The notes: generated by a model from the sequence alone, not told the origin. DNA of 64,000 nucleotides from Gordionus sp. m RMFG-2023 (GCF_954871325.1 NC_088778.1:32624730-32688729), one strand, 5' to 3'. Shown: positions 26,299 through 39,775, counted from the first letter of the stretch. Numbers and translations: made by a program.

Positions 26299-28754
26299 CA
26301 TTAATCATTTATATTTGCAAATGAATAATATATAATATTAATAACTCAATCATGATATAATATGCGAATCATAAAATATAAAAATCGAATAGACATAATT
26401 CATATTGCATATTAAAATTAAATATATATAAAATTATGCCAATAGTAATATAGCCATTATATATAATGTAATATAACAAAATAAATAATTTATTAAAAAA
26501 AATCATATAAAATATATATCTGTAAAATAATAGCGAATGGAATATTCTGCGTATTTTGTTAGCGTTTTCTGCTTAATTTTGATAGTTATTTTTATTTAAT
26601 TTTCTTTTTTTGTCATTGTCTGTTTTCTTTTTTATTAATTTTTGACAGTTGTTGACCGTGACTACAGGATAGTCTTGATACCAAGGTTATTCGTTATTAT
26701 AAGGTAAAAACAATATTTTTATTTTATATTTTGTATTTCTCCTCAGGACATAACGCAAATCACATTTTTGTTTAAATTTTTTTTAGAAATTTAATTAATT
26801 TAAAAAAATAGTTTTTTTAAAAAAAAAAAAGAAGGTATTTTTAAATATTCTAAAATCACTTATTTACCACGGCCGATTTAAAGTAATATAAATTTTCCAT
26901 ATAATGAGATGGGCTTTATGTTTAATTTTGATATTGAGCCTAGCTTATTTAATAAAATTTCGGAGTATCCAGGTATTACTTATCAAAATTTGCATCTTAT
27001 GGTTGATAAATTTGATGTAAATAATGCATTAGTGACAATTTTATTATTGATCATAATATGTGGGTTATCTATTATAATAAAATTTTTGTTTGTAAAATGT
27101 ACTCTGGTTGCGACCAAAGTATATGGTAATTGGAAAAGAGACGCTATAGCGTCCGCTGATTGTTGGAAAAAAAATTCGGTCTTGGAAAGTAATTTAAATG
27201 TGGTTTTAAATGAAATCAGGAACGGCAGACCAGAAATGGTAGAAACTTTGGAATGTAATAACGATGATCGTTTGGATATTGTGGAGAGATCTGTAGTTAT
27301 CCTCCGAGAATTGAAAGAAATAAAAGAAGTGATTACCATTATATATCAAGATATAAATAAATTGGTTATTGCGAATAGTAATGGTAATAAAGGCCAAATA
27401 TGTGGTCCGACGGGGTTAAATGGAAAAAATGGTTTTTCTGGTAATAAGAAAATCTTTGAAGATTTGAAATATACCCGCTGTGGGTATAAGGGCCATAAGG
27501 TAGGGACCTGTGTAGTCAATCGTGAGGGTTTTCCGTTAAGGAAATCGACACTAGAAAATTCTAATGTTAGAAAAATTTCGTACCAACACGAATAAAGGTG
27601 AGGTTCCACAATCGAATTATGGTAAATCGCGTTTGTGTTTTAAATGTAACAAACCGGGACATGTAGCCATAAATTGTATCCAAAATTGACTATATGATTG
27701 CAAGTGTAATCATATAGTAAGTAGGAGATCGGGAGGTAGAAATAGTAATAAAGTAAATAACCAAGCTGAAATGAGATATGATTCTCGTAAAAGCCGTGGT
27801 TTTAACAGAACTTTTTTTTTATCCTGATGAGAAAAATAAAAATAATGAAGATTCTAATAATTTTAAATGGGAGAAATATCCTAAGGGTATTGTTAAATAT
27901 TCCGATAAAAGGGATGTTAATACTTTCAGATGGGAAAAATATCCCAGTTATATTGAAAAAAAATATATGAATATTGTTAATGAACCACTAAATTATGAGT
28001 TGAATTTATGTTCAAATGGGAATTCTCATGAAACTGATGTTTCAAATGAGATAAATATTGATCAGTCAATTAAAACATATGAGATTTTAATGACTGAGAG
28101 ATTAATCGAACCTTGTCCTTGTCCGAGAGTTACTGTAAGAGTTGACTCGAGGGACATCGACATGTTGTTCGACACAGGGGCTAGCATTTCCATAATGTCT
28201 AGAAGAAATTATTAAAAGTATTGGCCTGGGGGTAAACTTGAAAAAGGATCTATGTGTGTCAGACAATTTAATGGGTCTGAAATTGTAGTTTTGGGGAAAA
28301 CTAAGTTGGGAGTAATTCTCCATGATACCACATTTTCCCTAGATTTATGGGTAGTGAAGAGAGATGTGGAGACCATGATGGGGTGGGATTAGATTATTCA
28401 GTTAGGTCCTTTCAATAATTATTGGAATATTTTTGCCATACATAATGGTTCGGCCCTAAATGAGACTAAAAACAAAAATATTGCTAATAATGCTCGAAAA
28501 AAAATTCATGAGATAGAAGGGACGGATTTAACCGTAAAACAAGATAATTCAACCCTTAATCTGATAGGTATGTAAATTCCACGGAATTAATGGTTGAAAA
28601 CAATATTAGCAATTGATGAAAACCCAATGGTTGCTATTGATAGTGATGAATTACATAAAATGCTTGAAGATATATCGCTTTTAATGAAGAGATATGAAAT
28701 AATTTTCGAAGACAAGTTAGGATCTTTTAATGATTGTCAAGTAAATGATTAATC
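26299..28754 (+). mobile_element. Retroelement fossil (Ty3/gypsy-like): gag and protease block
   Basis: An open gag-like segment at 26909-27595 has an unusual hydrophobic, probably membrane-spanning stretch near its N-terminus (about residues 40-65). It is followed by CCHC-type zinc-knuckle text CGYKGHKVGTC and, at about 27630-27680, CFKCNKPGHVAINC. A retropepsin-like motif LFDTGASISIMS follows at about 28165-28200, and then the start of a pol-like region (LLMKRYEIIFEDKLG, about 28680-28725). The block stops just before reverse transcriptase, where the right inverted-repeat arm begins. It is broken in several places and incomplete. No direct LTRs were seen; inverted arms flank it instead. Confidence 0.7.
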
Positions 28755-29235
28755 CTTCTTTCCAATGTATAAATACTTAAGAAGATAAATAATTTATTAA
28801 TATATATAGAAGGCTTTAACACTAAAAATAAAAAATCGAAGGCCTATTATTTTGATAGGGACACTTATCAAAAAAGTGAATGTAAAGATATATTTAATAC
28901 TGTCTTTTTAATTCTAGATTTTTCTCAACATAATAGAATGAAATATTTGAAAAACTAAAACAACACCTTGCTTTATTGAATGTTTAGGCCAGTGATAAAA
29001 GATATAGATTAGATTAAAAATATATAGAACAAAATGGCATTAAGAATAATTTTAAGAAATTATTTTTATCATATATTTAAAAAAAAATACTTAATATTTA
29101 CCATATATAACAATCAAAATAATAATATTTATTAATAGAATTCATGACTTTTTTTTAGTGGAGTTATAAATTATGGGAACATTTTTATCATATTTTTTTT
29201 TCGCTCTTTTGCTTTTCGCTCTTTCGTACCGAATT
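28755..29235. repeat. Long inverted repeat, right arm
   Basis: Reverse complement of 25860-26298 with moderate divergence and small indels. Just beyond it, 29250-29310 (TTTAGCTAAAACTTTAAAGAACATG) resembles 41878-41925 upstream of GT11 gene 2, suggesting that the whole inverted-repeat block sits within the duplicated GT11 upstream region. Confidence 0.8.
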
Positions 29236-29427
29236 CATAAACTTCCTGTAAAATTTAGCTAAAACTTTAAAGAACATGTGTTAATTATATATTTCATAAC
29301 TAATGGGTAGTTTTTATCATTTATGTTTAAAAAACTGTTCCTTGGCAAATTATATCAAACTAGGGCCATATTTCGAAAGATGAGCATATGTAAGACTTTT
29401 AATCCCGCCAAAAACTCCGCCATTTAT

Positions 29428-29582
29428 GAAAACCACGCCTGCGCGCCGTCGATATTTATAACGGCAGCGCACCGCCGGGACCTAAATTTTTTTTTTTAAA
29501 AAAAAATCAATTTTATACATTTTTATTCTAATGATTGATCAAATATCAAAAAAATTAACAATAATGTCACTCATATGAAAAT
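29428..29582. mobile_element. hAT 5'-end fragment
   Basis: CGCCTGCGCGCCGTC and a following TTTTTATTCTAATGATTGATCAA resemble the first 100 bp of the hAT element at 33176 (CCTGTGCGCCGGC, TTTTTATTCTAATAATTGGTCAA). Only the terminal region remains. Confidence 0.55.
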
Positions 29583-29589
29583 GCCCCAA

Positions 29590-29928
29590 CCAATGACATA
29601 TAATAATACCTAGACTGACGATTCATTCATTAAAAGTGTACATCAATACAAATCAGCTAGAGACGCCATCTTGGTTACTGTAATAAATATTAAAATTTTA
29701 AACGAGAGCCTAATTTTATATTATATCTGATGCAAACTTTATTAAAGAATTGCCTGTTCATCGAGATAATAAGAAAGTAAGTTATCAATTTAATATTAGT
29801 TTTTAACATGAAAATAATTATTATAAAGGTTACCAAAATGGCGGGTCCAGCTGATTTGCTTTTAACGACGCTTAAAAATGCATTTTAATGAATGAATCGT
29901 CAGTCTAGGTATTATTATATGTCATTGG
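29590..29928. mobile_element. MITE with ~45-bp terminal inverted repeats
   Basis: The left end CCAATGACATATAATAATAC continues as CTAGACTGACGATTCATTCATTAAAA and is mirrored exactly at the right end. The flanking CCCCAA(CC) at 29584-29591 and again at 29929-29936 makes a 6-8-bp target duplication; the exact length is ambiguous because the element may itself start with CC. Interior has no gene. Partial copies lie at 23055-23152 and 63551-63722. Confidence 0.9.
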
Positions 29929-32027
29929 CCCCAACCAAATCTTACCGCAAATTTATTGTTGCCTTAATTTGGAAAATATTATCGGAAAAAATTTTTCAGA
30001 CTATGAATCGGATCTCGTAAGATAAACTAATTTTAAAAAAAATAATTTCTGCGGCGTAAATTTCAGTTTTGTTATAATTTTTCTAACGCCAGGGTTTTAT
30101 ATCTCACTAATATCCTCAGTGACATTCTTAGCTTTCTCGCTTTTCTTGGCTCACTTAAATTTTCCAAATTTCATAAATAATTATTTATTCTGAACATTAA
30201 CATGGGAAAAATTCAGTGAGAATATTTTTTTTTCACTATCAAATCCAATTTCACGATTAAAAGAAAACGTTTTTTTTTATGCTGGTTAATTTCTAATTAA
30301 AAAAAAATACTGAATCAATACTGTATTTAATACTTAAATTGTATAGTTTGCATTGCAGTATATACCAATTAAATATTAATCTTAATTGATAAAAATGGGG
30401 TAAAATATATATATATATACTGAGTAAAATAATACAAAAAATTTCTATAAAAATGCTTTTGAGGTTTTAATTATATTCACCAAATTTAAGTATTTTTAGT
30501 GTGTTAGAAACTTAATTTAGAATTAAAAAGCAAATTCAAGATAAGATAACGAAACTTAAGCAAAAGTGTCATCTGATATTTATTTTATTGTATCTTAAAA
30601 TGTTATAAATATAAAATTAAGAGATAGAAACTCAAAATATATATGTGTTAAATAAATTTTAATTTTAAAATTTTGGAAACATTCCATATAAACTACATTA
30701 ATTAATACAATTCATGCCAAGATTCATATTTTTCTAAATATGTGTTTTAAAAATTTTTTTTTTATATTGTTTTCTAAGATTTTTATCTTCTTTGTATAAA
30801 TATTTTTATTTTGAAATATATTTAAACTTAAAAAAACATTAAATAAAATACGTTTTTCAAGTTTTGCTTTGAATTTAGTTATCGTTTTCATCCCTTAAAA
30901 ACAAAAATTTCAGCATAATATACTTAAAAAAGTTGTTTTTTAATAAAATATATAATTTATAGCATTTTTGAAACTATATGATTTCCGCATAATTATTTTT
31001 TAAAGTTTATTTTTGAAATTTATATATCATATTACATGCAAACAAACATTTATAGATATAATATTTACGAAAATAATAAAATAGGTAATTAACTCATCTT
31101 AAAGTAAACAATTGTAGTAGCACACCTATCGTAGAAAAAAAAGATTTCAATTAGTAGACCAATCAGTCTTTTCACTTATCCGTCCATATAAAAAAAATTT
31201 AAACCCCTCTCCATGTGGATGCTATGCTATCCTAGAAATTATGGCTAAATGATCATAGACTTCTGTAAATGACTAGTGTTGCTAATTTTCAGGGTCGAAT
31301 TGGCTTGGCCGTCATGGATCACATGACCCAATAGGCCACATGATTCGACTCATCACGTCGCCTCGATAGGTAAAAATATAGATAAAGTGTTTGGTAAGAA
31401 GAACTGTTAATAACTCTCGTGAAGGAATACCGTCCATTTTTTAATAGCATAATATAATTTACAAATTAACGATACAAAAATAGAAGGGGATAGTAGAAGA
31501 AGAGACAGGGGGGGGCTAATTGAAGTAAGAAGATTCAAACCATTTATATTTAAAATACTAGAATATTATAATCTTGCCCTTTTAGATGCCAGTAATTTGA
31601 AATCTGTGCACAAAAAAATATTTTTGAAATAAATTATTTCTCAAAAATTTTATATTATTTTATATAAGATTTTAAAATTTTAGGAAAATATTTGACAGTG
31701 GAATGACAATTATACTACATAATATTGATTGATATATGTCTATTTTCAAAAAAAAAAATATGTTTATCGATTATGACACCAGGGAATTACTAACCTTCAA
31801 GAGTAATTGTTAGGATCAATTATTTAAGGGATTTTATGAATTTATGGTGATGGTTCGGTCCTACCGGTGCAAGTGGATGCTGCAAATGCAAATAATAGAA
31901 TATCAGGATTAAAATTTTATCAATTATTTATTTAATTATATATGTTTTAGAGGGGGCCAACATCAACAAGACTTTCAATTTATTTGTAATATTAACATCA
32001 CAACTAGAACTTATGTATTTGACATGT
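29929..32027. other. AT-rich spacer
   Basis: No gene or recognised element over about 2 kb. A GC-richer patch with CATGACCCAATAGGCCACATG near 31320 is short and unassigned. Confidence 0.4.
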
Positions 32028-32507
32028 GGTATGACTAAATACTGTCTTGCTAAACTGTCTTGCTAAAAAGCAATTAATGATTATCAATCATAATTTGATG
32101 ATATAATATCTTTTAAAAAAAAATTTTTCAAAAACATTTTTTTTATTTATATCAAATAATTTAAAATTCTATTTTTACTTAATATAATTGGAGAAAAAAA
32201 ATATATTTACTAGCTTATTACAACTTATATTTTATTTTTCAATTACAAAATTTAACAAATTTATATCCATAGGAGGGCGTTTTATACATAAATATGAAAA
32301 TATATTTTTAGGAAACCAGAATAAATATTGGATAGCGATTTTTTTGTAATTGGGTGTAAAATGTGAACAACCTAAAAAAAATTTAAAAAATAGAGGTTTC
32401 TTTGAGATTTAATTAATGAGTAGGTTTAGAAGCGAAAAATAGTAGAAAGTTTGTAAGGAACATACAGTTTAGCAAGAAAGTTTAGCAAAACAGTATTTAG
32501 TCATACC
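32028..32507. mobile_element. MITE with ~40-bp inverted repeats
   Basis: GGTATGACTAAATACTGTCT at the left is mirrored by a right end finishing AGTATTTAGTCATACC. Each arm carries a doubled TTGCTAAA word. The 480-bp interior has no coding capacity. No clear target duplication was found, so the superfamily is unassigned. Confidence 0.8.
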
Positions 32508-33119
32508 CATTTAACATGGACGTTTAAAATTTAAATCCGCCCTTCCCCAACCGAATCTTATTTTCTTGATGATTTATATCTTTGTTATCCATTACATCTT
32601 GGGCTTTCTCGTCATAAATTGATCAGTGAATGATTACAAATTTTATCGCAGCCGAACATTTTGAGCCATATAAATCGAACTAGAATATTAAATTCGAACA
32701 TTTTTATTTCACCAGAAAGTTAAATAATGTATATATTAAATTTTGTTTTTCTTTTTAGGATCAATTCGATTCGTAAATTCTATTTGATATGATAAACGTA
32801 CAAATCTCTTCAATATCGATAGTGATCATTTAAGATGTTACACTAGGGAATTTAAACTTAAAATCAGCCACCTCCCACCCCTTAAAGTAATTAAATTATA
32901 ACTGAAGTTCTCGGGTATGGGCTTTTATTTTATACAACTCTTCACTTCTTAGCCTATGTGGCGTTTAAATAACAGTTCTCGGACTATTGTGCGTATAAGT
33001 ACTTCAGGTTTGCAAATGTATGAAGGGCTCTTCATTCTTTCTCTACCCCTAAATTAAATATCCAATTTTATGGATTATGAGGAAAACCTAGCGTAGCTCT
33101 GTTGCATGCCAACACTAAA
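32508..33119. other. Spacer
   Basis: No coding or repeat structure recognised. Confidence 0.4.
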
Positions 33120-36100
33120 GGGTTTAGATCCAATAAGTAGAGAGCGACAGCGACACGACAAAATACAAATATATGTAGACCTGTGCGCCGGCCGGCCAAT
33201 CACGCCGGCGCAAAAATTTCTTTCTACCTTTTTATTCTAATAATTGGTCAACATCACTCTTTTAATTTTTTAATGTCAATCAGGATTTTGATTAATTTTT
33301 ATTTTCTACTATTTTAAAATCTTAATTATATTGACGTCATTATAGAATTCAATCAATCGAAAATTCCAAAAGTTACCATAATTTTACATATTTTTAAAAT
33401 GGATGCATCTATTTTAAAAATTTAAATATTTTAGTATCCTAACTCTGGATAATAAAAAATCCATAGTCTGGAAATTTTTTGCAAAAGAATTAGAGAAATT
33501 ATTATTGCTCTAAGATATTAAACTGCAGAGGTTGAATTTGAATTCGAGGAATATCAAAGAAAATGTCTAAGTACAATAGATTTAACATCAGACATGTTAG
33601 ATCTTGACAGCATTGATCCATACTCGGATACCCGTTTTCAAATTGGCAATTCCAATTATAATAATAACACACGCATATGATAACCTTAAAATTAAATATC
33701 CCAACATGTTGGCATAGTATATTAATTATGCTAGCATATCTGGATTAAATAAGAATTTAATTAATAATGTTTTGAAAAGAATTGAGAAGCACTTTCTCAA
33801 ATTATCTAATTATGAATCTGATCTGGTAGAAGAACTATTAGCATTTCTTTCAAAATTTAAAGTAACTGTCGAATTTCTTTCAGTACAAAAATGGCGTACT
33901 ATAAACTTGGCGTTACTTTTTAGAAGTGAAATTGAAACACATTTAATAGTAAATGATAGTGATAGTTCTGAAATTATTTCACTTAAGGAAAATATGCTAA
34001 AAAAACTTGCGTTACGATTTCCGGTTTGTAATCTGCAAGTAATTTTATATAAGTATATTCTTTCATTTTTTATTTAAAATTATCTAGGTATTGGCTTCTC
34101 TTTTAGATCCAAAATTTTAAAAATTGACAATTGTGTCAAAGTATTTAATAGAGCAAAATTGCTCAGCTCTACAGAATTTATAATAAAACATCTTAAACTT
34201 ATAGAGAATGATGATAATCAGGTAGTAAACATAGCTAATGAGGATGAAGATGAATTATTAAATTCAAGTCATTTGACAAAATTGGCAAATAAACATTCAA
34301 CAAATATAAATTATGATTCCAAGTTAGGTGACTTAGAACAAGAATGCCACAGTTTTCTTGGAAAACGACATTCACAAGATATGTACGTTCTCAATTTTTG
34401 GAGATAAAAGAAGAGTGAACTTCCCAATCTTTCCAGGCTCGCCAAAAAATTATTTGCATTACGGCGACTAGCACACCTAGTGAAAGAGTTTACTCTACCG
34501 CTGAATTGACGTTAAATTCAAGGAGACTATCATTATGTTCCAAAAATTTTAATAAAATAATTTTTATAACATGAAATCGATTTTGAATATAATAAGTTTT
34601 CTATTAATGAATATTCAAAAATATGCCGAGATATCTGTAGAATAGTGTATATTTTTTTTTTTTAAATTAATAAACAATTAAAAAAATTTATCTTATAAAA
34701 ATTTATAAATGTGCCAATTTTATTGACGGCGGCTAAAATCGGCGCACCGCCGGCCGTTGATTAGATTTTTTAATTGCGCCGGCCGCCAATATTTCGTCGG
34801 CGCACAGGTCTAAATATATGTAACTACCAATGACTATTCATAGTGAGCTTTTGCGACGCGACACGACAATCCCGCCACATTTGTTCGCATTAAACATAAA
34901 AATCAAGTTACAAATCATTTTGTTTTCCATGCGACATAACAACAATATGGCCCGAAAAAGAAAATTTGCAAGTAAATTTTTGAAATGCTATTAAAGATAA
35001 TAAATGTTATATTAGAATATAAATAAATATTATGTTAATAAATTTTTTATAGAAAATCAATAAAGATTTCATCAACTCAATCAGATACCATCAGCTGAAA
35101 ACAATATTGAGACAGGTAATTAAAGAGTATATTAATTTGAAATATTTTTCTTTTGCAGTAAAGATGGCCAAATTAGTGTGGAAAAATCCAATTTTAAGGA
35201 ATGATTGTAATCATATTTTATATAAATAATATTATATATATTTAGCATTATCAACTAGTATAGGATCAAATTTATCTTGCAAAAAATTAATTAAAAAGAG
35301 GGATATTGATCAAGGTAATTTGCATCCTTTGTAAATATATTTGTAATATTTAACTAGATCTATTTGAGAAAATTCTTGAAATATAAAAAATAAAAGAAAA
35401 TACATTATCAACAAACTCTTGGATCAATGTTATCAAAAAGATTTGAAAGTGGAAAGAAAAAACTTATTAAATTTTTTTTGATATTTTGTTATTATGAAAG
35501 TGATAATGAATAAAAAATATTATATTGCATTGTTATTATTTCCTTGAAGAGCTTTTATATTATTTTATTCATATTTAAGCACATATAATAAATACTTTCT
35601 TTTTATTAAATAATTACAAATCAATATAAAAAATAGAGTAATATTTTTAAAATTTATTAAATTATAAAGCTATAATTGCCATGATAATTTATTTCTATAA
35701 AAATATTCAGAAAAGGCATCTCTAATATCTTTAGAAACCTTTGAGGAGTTTTTTTATAGATTGAGGATTCCATAAATAATTATTTTGATTAGGATCTTGA
35801 GTATCCTTGGGGTGGAGATCTGTTTTCTTTATCAATAACTAAATTGTGTATTAGTGCATAGGTTTTTATACTTGTTTTGCTATTGGTGACGTTGGTATCC
35901 AAGGCTCTATTAAGAATACACCATTTAGATGCCAAAGGTGCATTCCACCATTCTTCTGGCCCTTGAAAGGCGATGAATAGTTACATCCTGTTCCCAAATA
36001 TCTAAGCAATTTTGATTATATAAAATAAACTTATCAATTTTTCTTCTACTGATGATTTATAATAAAATTAGTTTTTTTTACCATTAGTTTTGATTTAATT

Positions 36101-36355
36101 TGGCTTAAAATATAATAAAAGGTTTTAATAGGAATAATTTTAAAGTTGTATAGATACCTTTTTACGTGATACGTGATATATAGCGCATTCGCCCTCTAAC
36201 GTTGAATATACAACAGAGCATTTTTAAAAAAAATAAAAATATGCTTGTCGCAACTACTATGAATGCTATGTCGCTTACGACACATCAGCTGCTCTGTCGT
36301 TTAATGCCGTGTTGTCTTTGTCATGTCGCTGTCGTTCTCTACTGTGAATGCACCC
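33120..36355 (-). mobile_element. PIF/Harbinger transposon relic, interrupted by hAT
   Basis: Terminal inverted repeats: the left end has GTAGAGAGCGACAGCGACACG, and the right end read on the other strand is GGGTGCATTCACAGTAGAGAACGACAGCGACATG. Both begin GGGT. The flanking triplets AAA/TAA fit, with one mismatch, the 3-bp TWA-type target duplication of the superfamily. On the minus strand at 35985-35800 is the nuclease C-terminal text IHRLSRARRMVECTFGI followed, after a frame change and stop, by KWCILNRALDTN and YALIHNLVIDKE, as in DDE_4 Harbinger nucleases. The rest of the nuclease and the Myb-like partner are missing or decayed. A hAT element occupies 33176-34812. Confidence 0.8.
33176..34812 (+). 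mobile_element. hAT transposon with perfect ends, decayed transposase
   Basis: Terminal inverted repeats TAGACCTGTGCGCCG are identical for 15 bp at both ends. The 8-bp target duplication AATATATG (33168-33175 and 34813-34820) is perfect. Transposase remnants on the plus strand: 33772-34077, 34159-34407, and a C-terminal dimerisation stretch around 34450-34560 reading ATSTPSERVYSTAELTLNSR, the hAT signature. Stops and frame changes separate the pieces and the N-terminal half is not readable, so it is not autonomous. It inserted into the Harbinger element 56 bp from its left end. Confidence 0.92.
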
Positions 36356-39339
36356 TAACTTAATATAGAATTTGAGAAAATATTTAATTATATCATTTTG
36401 AATTTGTAAATTCCAACAACTTACATTCAATATTAATGAAAAAATTTGCCTAACATTGCATTCTTATGCAACTACATATGTAATTATATAATTACCATAT
36501 TTATAATTTAAATGAAACCAACTTAATATAGAATTTTATGTGAGAAAAATTATTTCATTTTAAATTTATATAACAAGTTACATAATATTTTGATGGAAAT
36601 ATTGTTTAACAGCAAAATATCAAAATTATTTAATTATTTTAAATATCATTCTTATGCAATCAGTTTTAATGAAAAGAAATAACTTAACATTACATATTCT
36701 TATGCAACAAAATATCAAATTATATAATATTTTCATTTATATTAATTAATAACTATAACATTATTTGCTTCAAATTTTGTTATAAATTCATATTGTTTAA
36801 AATTGTTAAGCTATTAAATATTATCCAAGACAAATATAGTTTATTTTTATTTAACAAAAGTCAGGTTTGGACTAAGGTCAAGTTTTTATTAGTGTCTGGC
36901 AGCGGCGTAGAAATGGGAGTAATTTTGAAGTTTAAACCACGCCAAAAAACATGCAGATTATACGTTTAAACTTGAATTAATTATGGTGCGATTAATCTGT
37001 TTATTAGATCAATTTTTCTTTATTAAAATAATTATTTCTTTGATTATTATTATGAAATTGATATTAAAAGATAAAATTATTATTAATTTAAAAAAAAACA
37101 AAACTGATCAGCTGTTAAATCGCAATTCACCTCACTATGAATTCAGGGTAAAGCTCTAAGATTTAGGATCGGATAAATATCCCAATAAAATAATATTTTA
37201 ACATTTAAGTTTGTTAAACATGAACATAAGTTTTCTGATACAATTAATATTTTTTTGGGGAAAAAATATTATCATTGATTTATATGAATTATTTAAATTA
37301 GTATGCTACCAAAAATATGAATTAAGGATAGTTTAATGGCTTTCCTAAAGCACTTGATGGTATAGTTGAAAACACTGCGTCTATTTTAACTGAAAGGAAT
37401 GAATTACATCTAGCAGAAGTAGGTGGATTAATAAAAATGCTTTATAATGCCACATATTTTTGTACATTCTTATCTACATTTATTATTTCAATCTTTTGAA
37501 ATAAATTATATTTATTTTAAAAACTATTCATTAATCTTAATAGATATCTCAACGAAATCTAAATATTCTTAAAATAATGGATGACGTCAAAAGACTTCTT
37601 AGATTATTTGATTAAGCTGAGGCTAATGTCTTAGACATTTTCCAGGTCAACTCTAATAATTTTTTAAGTTGGTGTAGGGGTTAGGGAATGAGTTAGATTA
37701 AGTGGTCGTAAAACAATTTATCAGTATATATATATAACTTTCGGTAAAAGTTAATTGTATATAAAAAACATTTGAATATTATTTACAAGAAAATAAATTA
37801 AATTTCACAATTATATCGAAACTTTAAATATTTGAATTATAGCCGCAAAACAATATATAAAACAGATAATATTATAAATAAAAGACCATGAAAGTATAAA
37901 GTAGAATATATAATATTACTACACTTTGAATGTTATAAACTAAATATTAAAGTTTTAATAAACTATCACCAATTCCTCTTTAGAATCAAAGGGTTGACCT
38001 ATATTAAAACAAATTATAATTCAAAATAGTTATAGCTCTCATTATTTTCCTGACAACAGTTTGACTGGCACCAATAATATTTGTTTTTGAATTTGTATAA
38101 AAAAAAATAAGTCCTTTTCCGGAACTTAATATGATTATCTAAGCAGTATCCCTCTAATCTCTTAATAATTTTATTGATGCCTTAAAAAAATGATTTCAAT
38201 TTACATGAAAATTATTTGAATATGCATTAAAATCTAAGAACCAATAATAACTTTAGACACTTTTAGTTAAATTTAAAAATAAATTTTAAACATCAAAAAA
38301 AAAAATTTTTTGATTATTTCTTAAAGTCATTTTTATTTATAGCAAACATAATTTGTATTTTTGATAGTTATTAATAAAACTTGTATAATCCTACCTCAGA
38401 TTTATTGTGATAAAATAATATCTCCTTAATTACAATTTATATTAGGGTTAGAAATATTGATTTTTCCTTAAAATTAAGGAATTTCATTTGGAATTGATTT
38501 TGTATGTTTGGAAATTACAAAATATATATTTATATAGAATTTCTAGGTAACATTTGATCAAAGATTTTTCTTCTTTTAAGATTTTTTTGATTCTCATCAA
38601 ACTCTGTTATATATAAATTTATACCTTACAATATTTTAGCTTTATTTATATTTAAAAAAAAAACATTTTACCTAACTTGATTATTGATTGGTATTGATTT
38701 ACAATTATATATATAATAGATAACAATTTTGTAATAGGACATTAATTTTTGCATTGATTTTTTTAGATTCATTTTTATATAATCTTTTTTTTTGACGCTT
38801 CGAATGATGTGAATTATTATAATACATTACGTGATGCACATTCATCCACTTCTTATATGCTGTTGTTTGAGTTATAGAAATACTACCACGACTACCAAAT
38901 TACTATCATCAGTCTCACAAATTATCATTAAAGACTTCAGATAATGATCAAACTATGAATTTATATGATGTGAAATACTTAATGATTATTATAATATATC
39001 AGTTAATAAATTAAGGCAATATTTAATATATATTAAAAATAAATATTGATTTCTTATTTAAAATCAAACAATCACATATTTTGCATAAAAATAAAGTAAA
39101 ATAATATTTATTTCTGAAACCGCCAAAGAAAAAAATTGGAGAAATATATAAATGTACCAATATATTTGCGTTAGTAAGAGAATTCTTCCCTATAGAACCA
39201 AGAGAAAATTACTTTTACCCCTTTTTTAAAAATTATTGATTAAATAATATAATAATTTTGTAATTTAATAAGAAATATTTATAATGCCGGATTCAGTGAT
39301 ATTTTAATTAAAATTGATCTGATATTATTAGAATTGGAT
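36356..39339. other. AT-rich spacer, no gene recognised
   Basis: About 3 kb of A/T-rich DNA with short homopolymers. A plus-strand stretch at about 37340-37440 and 37540-37640 contains protein-like text (NLNILKIMDDVKRLL) but is interrupted and matches nothing I know. Confidence 0.35.
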
Positions 39340-39494
39340 ATATAGATAATAGATGGTAATATGATTCTTAAGATAAACCCGATCTAATGGCGGGCAAAAG
39401 ACCTAAGGCCCATTAACGGTGGTTCTGAAAAGCGAGGCCCCCAGGATTTTATAGGTGTGGACCTCCATAAGGAGAATTCCTAGCTACGTCACTG
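39340..39494. mobile_element. Truncated MITE of the CAGTGGCGTAGC family
   Basis: Read on the minus strand from 39494: CAGTGACGTAGCTAGGAATT, then TATAAAATC and CGGGTTTATCTTAA, in the same order as the first ~130 bp of the complete element at 47738-48139. The opposite end is missing. Confidence 0.75.
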
Positions 39495-39656
39495 GTATCT
39501 AGATTTAAAAAAATATTCCTATATGCATAACCTAAGGGGATGAATTGTTACATGTTGTGCTGTGGGATTCATGTTAAGGACCTCAACTTATATCTTCCAA
39601 GCTGCCAGATCTTAAATCAACGTCCGTTGTAAGGTTGCAAAATAATTGGAAACATG

Positions 39657-39775
39657 TTTTTTTCTCAAAATAACCGCAATTAGAAATTTAAAAAACCCAA
39701 TTGAACTTTAAAAACATACTTCTTATATATATATAAAAATAAATGTAATAGGATAAAGAGCCAAATTATTTTTTT
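39657..39775. repeat. Single diverged unit of the 126-bp minisatellite
   Basis: TTTTTTTCTCAAAATAACC, AAAAACCCAATTGAACTTT and TATATAT..AAATGTAATA correspond to one unit of the array at 23536-24165. It holds the equivalent place beyond the 3' end of GT11 gene 2 and shows the probable pre-expansion state. Confidence 0.75.
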
